DNA of 5,509 nucleotides from Bacteroidota bacterium. Lineage in GTDB: Bacteria > Bacteroidota > Bacteroidia > UKL13-3. Under the pieces are notes generated by a model. That model was not told where the DNA came from. It made no database searches and saw only the letters and a list, made by a program, of their open reading frames with translations. The position numbers were made by a program, and so were the translations under genes. Position 1 is the first letter of the stretch, and the number at the start of each line of letters is the position of its first letter. Below, piece after piece: positions 1-5,025 of the stretch. The stretch covers positions 1 to 5,509 of the forward strand of contig CANFSD010000128.1 in the NCBI GenBank assembly GCA_947449515.1. Reading direction: 5' to 3'.

Positions 1-332
1 CTATTATGCCCATACAAAAGGGTGTAAGCTTTGAGGAAATGATTGCAGGTTGCGGATTATTGGGACAAGAAAATAAGTTGATTAAATATTTTTCATCGGG
101 TATGAAGCAAAGGCTAAAATTGGTTTTAGCAATTTATGCGGATACACCTTTGTTGTTATTGGATGAACCCTGTTCAAACTTAGATGAACAAGGAATTGAG
201 TGGTACCGTAATTTGGTTCGAACCCAATTAGGAAAGCGCACGATAATAATTGCAAGCAACCAATCTTACGAATATGATTTTTGCGAAAAAAGTTTGTCGG
301 TATTAGATTTTAAGCCTGTAAAAGCTTCATAA
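1..332 (+). CDS. ABC transporter ATP-binding protein, C-terminal fragment (5' end outside window)
   Basis: This is the C-terminal half of an ABC ATPase, the cytoplasmic subunit that binds and hydrolyses ATP to drive a membrane transporter. The frame is open to the window edge, so the ATG at 6 is most likely internal; the Walker A region is off the left edge. Counting from that Met, the signature motif is YFSSGMKQR (28-36), Walker B is LLLLDEP (49-55), and the D-loop is SNLD (57-60). The strand TIIIASNQ (79-86) carries Asn85 where the switch-region His normally sits (compare 'TVLISTHD'). The substrate cannot be told from this half. No permease is visible in the window. The gene ends inside the 3' end of lpxB on the other strand, overlapping it by 23 bp. 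The family assignment is firm; the transported compound is unknown. Confidence 0.9.
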   Translation, partial: IMPIQKGVSFEEMIAGCGLLGQENKLIKYFSSGMKQRLKLVLAIYADTPLLLLDEPCSNLDEQGIEWYRNLVRTQLGKRTIIIASNQSYEYDFCEKSLSVLDFKPVKAS

Positions 333-1416
333 TTTCTTCTGCAGCCATGGTGCTTGCATTTTTTTCTGAGAACATTTGATGGAGTGTTTTATATTCATTC
401 AAAACCATTTCACGTTTTGTTCCATCCAAAATAATAGCTTGAAATTCTTCCTTTAATTTCTCTAGGTTATAGTCTTTTTGTATGAGTTCCTTAACGGCTT
501 CCCTGTTCAAATTTAAATTTACGAGGGAGGCATATTTAACTTTCACAAAACTTGTGGCAATTAGGTAGGTGAGGGGTTGGGCCGCATAGGCCACCACTTG
601 TGGAATATTCATGAAAGCGGTTTCAAGAGAGGCTGTTCCGCTGCATACCACTGCAGCTTCGCTAGATGCGAGGATACTTCGCGTTTCATTGAAAATGATT
701 TTTACATTTTCATTCAAGTAAGGCGTATAAAAATCGTGGTTCAAACCAGGTGAACCGGCAATGATAAATTGGTAATTGGGATATGCTTTTGCAAGCTCTA
801 CCATTTTAGGCAGCATGCGCATGATTTCTTGTTTTCTGCTGCCAGGGAGGAGAGCAATTATTGGTTTTGCTGTTAATTGAAATTTATTTCTGAAACCAGG
901 GTCTAATTTAAACTGAAGGGTTTGGTTAAAAAGAGGATTCCCGATATACTTTGCATTCACTTTCCATTTTTTGAAATATTGCTCTTCAAATGGAAAAATC
1001 AGTAAAAGCAGGTCGATATATTTTTCTAGCTTGTAGCCTCTTTTTTCGTTCCAGGCCCAAATTTTTGGTGCGATAAAATAGCAAGTTTTTAGGCCGTTTT
1101 CTTTACCAAAAGCCGCTAAGCGCATATTAAATCCGGGGTAATCTATAAGGATAAGTATATCTGGCGCAAAATCCAGTACCTGCTGTTTACACCTATTGAT
1201 ATTGTTTTTAATGGTGCGGATATTGAGTAAGACCTCCACAAATCCCATGATATTTATTTCCTTGTAATGCTGCAAAAGTCCGGGTGCTTGGGCTTGCATT
1301 AAATCGCCACCCCAGAAATTAAATTCTGCTTTAGGGTCCTTGGCAATAATGCCCTCCATTAAACTTGCGCCTAATAAGTCGCCACTGGCTTCTCCAGCAA
1401 TTAAAAAATATTTCAT
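310..1416 (-). CDS. lpxB: Lipid-A-disaccharide synthase (LpxB)
   Basis: LpxB is a GT19 glycosyltransferase. It joins UDP-2,3-diacylglucosamine and lipid X to give the tetra-acylated disaccharide 1-phosphate of lipid A, at the inner face of the inner membrane. The 368-aa length is normal for the family. Family motifs occur in order: GEASGD (8-13), MGFVEVL (57-63), IDYPGFN (91-97, with the conserved acidic residue), APKIWAW (116-122), FPFE (141-144), LLPGSRKQEI (189-198, conserved Arg) and CSGTASLE (258-265). The motif YIGNP (157-161) has Asn where E. coli-type enzymes have His, a variant I associate with Bacteroidota. The ATG at 1416 places the GEASGD loop at the usual distance from the N-terminus. 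The gene stands alone on this strand here, with a possible promoter element just upstream. Its last 23 bp overlap the end of the convergent ABC ATPase gene. Confidence 0.97.
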   Translation of the reverse strand: MKYFLIAGEASGDLLGASLMEGIIAKDPKAEFNFWGGDLMQAQAPGLLQHYKEINIMGFVEVLLNIRTIKNNINRCKQQVLDFAPDILILIDYPGFNMRLAAFGKENGLKTCYFIAPKIWAWNEKRGYKLEKYIDLLLLIFPFEEQYFKKWKVNAKYIGNPLFNQTLQFKLDPGFRNKFQLTAKPIIALLPGSRKQEIMRMLPKMVELAKAYPNYQFIIAGSPGLNHDFYTPYLNENVKIIFNETRSILASSEAAVVCSGTASLETAFMNIPQVVAYAAQPLTYLIATSFVKVKYASLVNLNLNREAVKELIQKDYNLEKLKEEFQAIILDGTKREMVLNEYKTLHQMFSEKNASTMAAEEIMKLLQA

Positions 1417-1455
1417 TGACGCGTAAAAGTAGTTAACATTAAATGATAGTCGTTA

Positions 1456-1463
1456 CAAAACTA
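1456..1463 (-). promoter_or_regulatory. Possible -7 promoter element for lpxB
   Basis: Read on the - strand this is TAGTTTTG, a full match to the Bacteroidota -7 consensus TAnnTTTG. It would put transcription start about 30 nt before the lpxB ATG. No convincing TTTG element lies at the expected distance further upstream (about 1483-1487), so the call is weak. It sits in the 157-bp divergent region (1417-1573) between lpxB and the coiled-coil gene. That region is otherwise AT-rich and shows no clear promoter for the + strand gene. Confidence 0.35.
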
Positions 1464-1573
1464 AATAAATTACCAATAAAGGATGTTTAAAATATTTCAT
1501 AAAAGGCAACGTTGTTTATAAAACAAAGCTAAAAACTCCTTAAATAATTGTTTAACTTGCTCAAACTAAATTA

Positions 1574-2476
1574 ATGATTATGTCTGAACCACAAAAACAA
1601 AATCGCGGTACCCTCACTTTATTGTTGTTACTGCTTGTTGCCTCTTTAGGAGCCAATTTTTACCAATGGAAAAACCATTCAACAACTGTGATTCAATATG
1701 GCGCAGAGGTTGATAGTTTAATCAATGCCCGTATAAATGTGGAGCGTGAATTAACAAGTGTTGGAATGGAGTTGGAGAAATATCGAGGCATTGCTGGCAA
1801 CTTAGATACCATGCTTAATGATGCAAAAAGTCAAATTGCAGATAAGGAAGAACAAATTCGCAAGTTATTGTCTAGTGAAAAAAACTTGGGTAAATTAAAC
1901 AAAAAGCTTACTGCAAAAATGGAGGAGTTGCGCAAATTACGTGATGAATACTTAGAGAAAATTGATGTGTTGATGGCAGAGAATCAAAAGTTGAAAGATG
2001 AAAATTCTGCGCTAAATTCAACTGTAAACAATTTAAATGAGCAAAAGAATTTATTAGAAGGAAAAGTGGCCACAGCCTCTCAACTAAAAGTGGAGTATGT
2101 AAAAGTGAATTCATTTAAGAAACGAGGAAGTGGTAAATTTGTAGAAAGTGTATTGGCTAAACGTACCAATAAAATTGAGTCATGCTTTACCTTAATGGAT
2201 AATAAGATTGCAGGTGCCGGAGATAAAATGGTTTACCTTGTTATCACAGCTCCCAATGGCAAAGTTTTAATGGGCTTTACCAAAGCGCAATTTACAGATG
2301 CCGAAGGCAATTCAGTAGATGCAACTGCCAGCCAGAAAGTAGCCTACACAGGTGCTAAACAAGATTTGTGTTTATCGTTTGAAAATGAGGAGCGTATTTT
2401 AGAAGCAGGAACCTATACCATTAATGTGTATGCTGAAAATGTTTTGGTTCATTCAAGTTCATACTTATTGAAATAA
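1574..2476 (+). CDS. Membrane-anchored coiled-coil protein with conserved C-terminal domain, function unknown
   Basis: The product is 300 aa in three parts. A short polar N-terminus is followed by one hydrophobic segment (about residues 13-30, with a run of seven Leu-like residues). Next comes a long charged region (about 45-170) with heptad-like spacing of Leu/Ile and many Lys/Glu, as expected for a coiled coil. The C-terminal domain (about 172-300) is probably beta-rich, with blocks such as VEYVKVNSFKKRG, LAKRTNKIESCF and KQDLCLSFE. From memory, very similar C-terminal blocks occur in uncharacterised Bacteroidota proteins, but I cannot name a characterised homologue. The only two cysteines (204 and 266) lie in two of these blocks and could form a disulfide if the domain is periplasmic. 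Signal-anchor topology with the coiled coil in the periplasm is inferred. The start could be the ATG at 1574 or the one at 1580 (MSEPQ); neither has a Shine-Dalgarno. The gene is monocistronic and ends before a strong terminator. Confidence 0.88.
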   Translation: MIMSEPQKQNRGTLTLLLLLLVASLGANFYQWKNHSTTVIQYGAEVDSLINARINVERELTSVGMELEKYRGIAGNLDTMLNDAKSQIADKEEQIRKLLSSEKNLGKLNKKLTAKMEELRKLRDEYLEKIDVLMAENQKLKDENSALNSTVNNLNEQKNLLEGKVATASQLKVEYVKVNSFKKRGSGKFVESVLAKRTNKIESCFTLMDNKIAGAGDKMVYLVITAPNGKVLMGFTKAQFTDAEGNSVDATASQKVAYTGAKQDLCLSFENEERILEAGTYTINVYAENVLVHSSSYLLK

Positions 2477-2490
2477 GGTAATTTTCGTAT

Positions 2491-2532
2491 AAAAAAAAAG
2501 AGCCGTTCAAGCAATTGAACGGCTCTTTTTTT
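2491..2532. terminator. Strong bidirectional intrinsic terminator
   Basis: A perfect 11-bp GC-rich stem (2500-2510 GAGCCGTTCAA with 2515-2525 TTGAACGGCTC) closes a 4-nt loop, GCAA, a GNRA-type tetraloop in the + strand RNA. Nine A's precede the stem (2491-2499) and seven T's follow it (2526-2532), so the stem can extend to 18 bp and both transcripts get a U-tract. It lies between the convergent ends of the coiled-coil gene (stop at 2476) and the DinB-like gene (stop at 2550) and very likely terminates both. Confidence 0.95.
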
Positions 2533-2549
2533 GTTGGATTTTTGTGAAA

Positions 2550-3074
2550 TTATTTTCCAATATATTTTTCTTCTATCATGTTCCTGTGGTGAATTTCGTG
2601 GCCACAAAGGATGTAAGGAATAGCATTAACGGGTAACTGCACACCATTTGCCGAACCTATCTCTGCCCACATTTCTTCATCAAAGCTTTGGAATAACTCA
2701 ATGGTACTTGCTCTAAGTAAGGAGAATTCTTTCACCACATTTAAGATTTTTCTTTTGTTGGCTTTGCTATTTGGGGCATAGACATTTTCTTCAAAACCAG
2801 GGAAATTGGTTTTGTCTTTTCTAGCAATACACAGTGCTCTATAGGCCAAAATACGTTCTGTGTCTAGGAGATGTACTAATATTTCCATGATGGTCCATTT
2901 GCCATTTGCATAGCTGCTGGTTAAGGTTTCATCGTCTAGTGAAGTTACTAAGTCAATAGTATCAATTAATTGTATTTGCAGCTCTCCTAGGATGTCTTTG
3001 GTTTCTGGAACCGTACTAATATAATCCCATTGGTAGGGCGCAACTTCATTTTGCTTGGGTTTTGTGATATTCAT
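2550..3074 (-). CDS. DinB-like (DinB_2 superfamily) putative metal-dependent protein
   Basis: This 174-aa protein is of the DinB/YfiT-like four-helix-bundle superfamily. Members typically bind a divalent metal through three histidines. Some act as thiol transferases (bacillithiol or mycothiol S-transferases) but most are uncharacterised. What shows it: WTIMEILVHLLDTERI (60-75), with the first conserved His at 68 and the typical 'H-x-x-[DE]-x-E' helix; a central YRALCIARKD helix; and the C-terminal GHEIHHRNMIEEKY (158-171), supplying His159 and His162/163 as the second and third ligands. Length and motif spacing are normal. No signal peptide is seen, so it should be cytoplasmic. The gene follows the cupin gene on the same strand after a 76-bp gap that holds a possible promoter, and it ends at the shared terminator. 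The substrate is unknown. A direct role in DNA damage should not be read from the family name. Confidence 0.87.
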   Translation of the reverse strand: MNITKPKQNEVAPYQWDYISTVPETKDILGELQIQLIDTIDLVTSLDDETLTSSYANGKWTIMEILVHLLDTERILAYRALCIARKDKTNFPGFEENVYAPNSKANKRKILNVVKEFSLLRASTIELFQSFDEEMWAEIGSANGVQLPVNAIPYILCGHEIHHRNMIEEKYIGK

Positions 3075-3099
3075 CTTTTATTTGAAAGGAGCAAAGAAA

Positions 3100-3129
3100 C
3101 AAAACTTTTTCTTTAATTATGGGTGCAAA
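3100..3129 (-). promoter_or_regulatory. Possible Bacteroidota-type promoter for the DinB-like gene
   Basis: On the - strand, TTTG (3129-3126) is followed after 18 nt by AAGTTTTG (3107-3100). The latter differs from the -7 consensus TAnnTTTG by one fixed base (A for T). Spacing is close to the usual TTTG-N19/20-TAnnTTTG, and the start site would fall about 15-20 nt before the ATG at 3074. If real, the DinB-like gene can be expressed separately from the cupin gene. In DNA this AT-rich, chance matches are common. Confidence 0.35.
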
Positions 3130-3150
3130 AATTTTAGAAATAGCGAGAAA

Positions 3151-3657
3151 TTATTCTTGACACATTTCTTTTAGGAGCTTGGCATAGGCAGGAAAATTCG
3201 CAATTAATTCTTCCTTTTTTGCCATTTCAAAATCTTCAAAGTCAAAGCCAGGAGCTACTGTGCAGGCAACAAGGCTAAAGCCATTTTCAATTTCACATCT
3301 TGAGCCGAACCAATTACCTGCCTTGATTAGTATTTGAAAAGCCTCCCCATTTTCAAGGTCATTGCCCAATTTGTGGTGAATTAATTTTCCTTCTTGTGTT
3401 ATTTCATAGATGCTCAAAGGATTTCCATCATAAAAATGCCACATTTCATCACTGGCTATTTTGTGGAAGGCAGAAAATTGGCCATGTTCTAGTAAAAAGT
3501 AGATGGCTGTGCTTATATTTCTATCGCCGCCAAAATCTTGTCCTAATTGGTCTTGGGGTATTTTAAGCGTGCTTCTATAACTTTCTACAAAAGATCCACC
3601 TTCTACGTGGCGGGTCATTCCTAATTTTTCAATATAGTAGGCTGCATTTTTATTCAT
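3151..3657 (-). CDS. Cupin superfamily protein, DUF985 (Cupin_5) type
   Basis: This 168-aa protein has the sequence hallmarks of the DUF985/Cupin_5 family, small single-domain beta-barrels that include yeast Yml079w. Characteristic blocks are the N-terminal HVEGGSFVESYRS (17-29), STAIYFLL (49-56), FSAFHKIASDEMWHFYDG (61-78), GNWFGSR (114-120) and the C-terminal SLVACTVAPGFDFEDFE (128-144). His65 and His74 with nearby Asp/Glu fall in the strand positions where classical cupins bind metal. Metal binding and catalysis in this family remain poorly defined. Length matches the family. No signal peptide is present, so a cytoplasmic location is likely. The ATG at 3657 gives the normal N-terminus. It starts 42 bp after the Spy-like gene with no terminator between them, so read-through from the upstream operon is plausible. 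No pathway can be assigned. Confidence 0.9.
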   Translation of the reverse strand: MNKNAAYYIEKLGMTRHVEGGSFVESYRSTLKIPQDQLGQDFGGDRNISTAIYFLLEHGQFSAFHKIASDEMWHFYDGNPLSIYEITQEGKLIHHKLGNDLENGEAFQILIKAGNWFGSRCEIENGFSLVACTVAPGFDFEDFEMAKKEELIANFPAYAKLLKEMCQE

Positions 3658-3699
3658 GGTGCAAAATAAAAAAGCCAGGGCACAAATTTTGTAATAATA

Positions 3700-4161
3700 T
3701 TAATGTTGCGGCCCGCGTGGACGCATTAATATCTGCGAAACTTCTTCTATAGTTGCTTTATAGTAAGTTTTTTGTTCTGGGCGGCACAATAGATAGATTT
3801 CTTTTAAATGGGATAGGGTAGCAAAATCTCTTTTGGCCCTGATTCCATTTAGCTCATTTAAAAAGGTGATTTCATTGGCTTCATTGCCTTCGCCTTTTTG
3901 TATTTCAAGAAATAGGTTTTTACGAACATTGTCTTCAATTATTTCTAATGAATCCATTTCATTACGGTGCTGCATTTTTAATAATTGAAAGGCTTCAATC
4001 TGTGCAGCATCTAAATGAAGTCCTTGAATGATAATTTGGTCTGGTTGACCCGGACGAATATCTTTTTTGCTTTGTGTCGAAAAAAACAAATAGCCAATGG
4101 TAAGTGAATTCATTAATAACAAAACCACCACACTTGCTTTCCAAACGAGTTCTTTTTTCAT
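3700..4161 (-). CDS. Membrane-anchored periplasmic CpxP/Spy/CnrX-like (Metal_resist-type) protein
   Basis: The product is 153 aa: a basic start, a hydrophobic segment (about 8-28, signal anchor), then a helical, charged domain expected in the periplasm. Two LTxxQ-like motifs occur, LDAAQ (50-54) and CRPEQ (126-130), the pattern of the CpxP/Spy/ZraP/CnrX group of helical hairpin proteins that act as chaperones or sense metals. Between them lie KMQHRNEMDSL (62-72) and LSHLKEIYLL (116-125). His118 sits eight residues before the second motif's PEQ, like a metal-ligand His in CnrX as I recall that protein. Candidate metal ligands are His49, His65, His118, Cys126 and nearby Met/Glu; this is inference. 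The gene starts 3 bp after the 97-aa membrane protein gene and is almost certainly cotranscribed with it and with the ECF sigma gene. The likely role is a periplasmic sensor or regulator of that sigma factor, or an envelope-stress chaperone. No Cys lies behind the anchor, so it is not a lipoprotein. Confidence 0.78.
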   Translation of the reverse strand: MKKELVWKASVVVLLLMNSLTIGYLFFSTQSKKDIRPGQPDQIIIQGLHLDAAQIEAFQLLKMQHRNEMDSLEIIEDNVRKNLFLEIQKGEGNEANEITFLNELNGIRAKRDFATLSHLKEIYLLCRPEQKTYYKATIEEVSQILMRPRGPQH

Positions 4162-4164
4162 GAT

Positions 4165-4458
4165 TTATAGTTTTAATAGGTCCTTGGTGTCAAATGAATA
4201 TTCAGTTGCCTGATTAGTAAATGCCGCTTGTTTGCTCTGTAAATGTTTATAGATGGCAATTCCGTTAAAGCTTACCAATAACAAAGTTGCGGCTACCATC
4301 CAATTTATTTGAGTTCTTGTAAATTGTATTGGAAGCCTATTTTGCATGGCAATTCTATTTTGAATTTTGGTTGTTAATGCTGCTGGGGCAATGGCTCTTT
4401 CCATTCCTTGGTGAGATGCCAACACTTCATTGATCCAATTTTCTTTTTCTGATTCCAT
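4165..4458 (-). CDS. Short single-pass membrane protein, putative anti-sigma factor
   Basis: This 97-aa protein has about 50 N-terminal polar residues, one transmembrane helix (about 51-70, INWMVAATLLLVSFNGIAIY), and a 27-residue tail. The N-terminal block WINEVLASHQGMERA... and LTTKIQNRI (29-37) resembles, from memory, a Bacteroidota family of small proteins encoded next to ECF sigma factors. There is no zinc-binding HxxxCxxC anti-sigma (ZAS) motif. Position is the main evidence: it lies directly downstream of the ECF sigma gene (40-bp gap) and 3 bp before the CnrX/Spy-like gene. Its size and layout recall CnrY, a roughly 95-aa single-pass anti-sigma factor that holds CnrH with its short cytoplasmic N-terminus. 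The inferred role is to sequester the sigma factor at the inner membrane with a cytoplasmic N-terminus. Sequence homology to CnrY is not claimed. Confidence 0.75.
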   Translation of the reverse strand: MESEKENWINEVLASHQGMERAIAPAALTTKIQNRIAMQNRLPIQFTRTQINWMVAATLLLVSFNGIAIYKHLQSKQAAFTNQATEYSFDTKDLLKL

Positions 4459-4498
4459 GATTATATACTTAGACGATAAATAGGTTAAAAACCTTCTT

Positions 4499-5020
4499 TT
4501 AGTATTTGAAATTTATTAATTTTTCTCGGAGTGTTTTTTTTGCTCTTTGAACCAATGATTCCAATGCTTTTATGGAAATAGCCATAATTTCTGATGCCTC
4601 TTGGTAGGAAAGTTGTTCGATATAAATAAGAATAAAGGCTGTTTTTTGGTTTTCGGGTAATTGGTTCAATGCAGCAAAAAGGTATTTGGATTGTTCTTTT
4701 CTTTCCAACAAGATACCGGGGTGCACAAACTCAGGCTTGTCGTGCTGAATCTCTCCGCTTTCTTCATTCCAAATGCTGCTTAAAAATGCAAACCTTTTTT
4801 GCCTGGTTTTAAACCGCAAATAATCGAGGCTCTTGTTGATAGCAATGCGGTAAACCCATGTGCTTATTTGTGCTTCTTCTTTAAATTCTGGAAGCTTTTG
4901 GTAAACGATTAAAAAAACGTCTTGGGTAAGCTCTTCTGCTTCTTCGGGCGATTGTAAATAAGAAAGCACCGTGTTGTATACACGGTGCTTTAAATTTTCA
5001 TATAGGTTGTTAAACTCCAA
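4499..5020 (-). CDS. ECF-type RNA polymerase sigma factor (sigma-70 family), TTG start
   Basis: This 173-aa group 4 sigma factor directs RNA polymerase to a small set of promoters, usually under anti-sigma control. Region 2 spans about residues 5-76 (LYENLKHRVYNTVL; AEELTQDVFLIVYQKL; ISTWVYRIAINKSLDYLR). Region 4 spans about 116-168, with LPENQKTAFILIYIEQLSYQEASEIMAISIKALESL as its core; it includes the helix-turn-helix that reads the -35 element. The linker is 40 residues and no extra C-terminal domain is present. The start must be non-ATG: the in-frame TGA at 5039-5041 bounds it, no ATG lies between, and the next in-frame Met is residue 146. TTG at 5020 gives the normal N-terminus. It begins 5 bp after the gldC stop, so it is cotranscribed and perhaps translationally coupled. 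A 12-bp perfect hairpin lies in codons 10-20. The downstream genes look like its membrane anti-sigma factor and periplasmic sensor. Confidence 0.94.
   Translation of the reverse strand: MEFNNLYENLKHRVYNTVLSYLQSPEEAEELTQDVFLIVYQKLPEFKEEAQISTWVYRIAINKSLDYLRFKTRQKRFAFLSSIWNEESGEIQHDKPEFVHPGILLERKEQSKYLFAALNQLPENQKTAFILIYIEQLSYQEASEIMAISIKALESLVQRAKKTLREKLINFKY
4963..4991 (-). repeat. Perfect 12-bp inverted repeat (hairpin) inside the ECF sigma coding sequence
   Basis: The arms AAAGCACCGTGT (4963-4974) and ACACGGTGCTTT (4980-4991) are exact reverse complements, separated by 5 nt. In the mRNA the hairpin covers nt 30-58 of the sigma gene (codons 10-20, KHRVYNTVL) with loop AUACA. It is followed by the U-rich stretch TTTCTTATTT, the last arm bases included. 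It therefore resembles an intrinsic terminator or a translational barrier. The structure is plain from the sequence; a regulatory function is inference. Confidence 0.8.
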
Positions 5021-5025
5021 AACAA

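Noticed and set aside
640..657. Inverted repeat GCTGCA/TGCAGC within lpxB
   Set aside because: Six-base arms inside a conserved coding region; explained by chance and codon content.
1512..1526. Palindrome TTGTTT-ATA-AAACAA upstream of the coiled-coil gene
   Set aside because: Could be an operator, but 6-bp AT-rich arms are expected by chance in such DNA and no second copy is present.
1908..2114. A 68-codon open frame on the - strand inside the coiled-coil gene
   Set aside because: Antisense shadow of a well-supported gene; its product has no recognisable motif and reflects the Lys/Glu-rich coding of the other strand.
2550..3074. Reading the DinB-like protein as a DNA-damage or DNA polymerase IV gene
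   Set aside because: The fold family is named after Bacillus DinB and is unrelated to E. coli DinB polymerase; nothing in this sequence points to DNA repair.
2550..3657. Cupin plus DinB-like pair as a toxin-antitoxin or defence system
   Set aside because: Neither protein has toxin, nuclease or DNA-binding features, the 76-bp gap holds a possible separate promoter, and both families are common solitary genes.
3682..3692. Palindrome ACAAA-T-TTTGT in the gap before the cupin gene
   Set aside because: Very short and AT-only apart from two bases; not stable as RNA and unsupported as a binding site.
4482..4494. Small inverted repeat AGGTT-AAA-AACCT between the sigma stop and the 97-aa gene
   Set aside because: Only a 5-bp stem with a 3-nt loop and no U-tract after it on the - strand; too short to call a terminator or operator.
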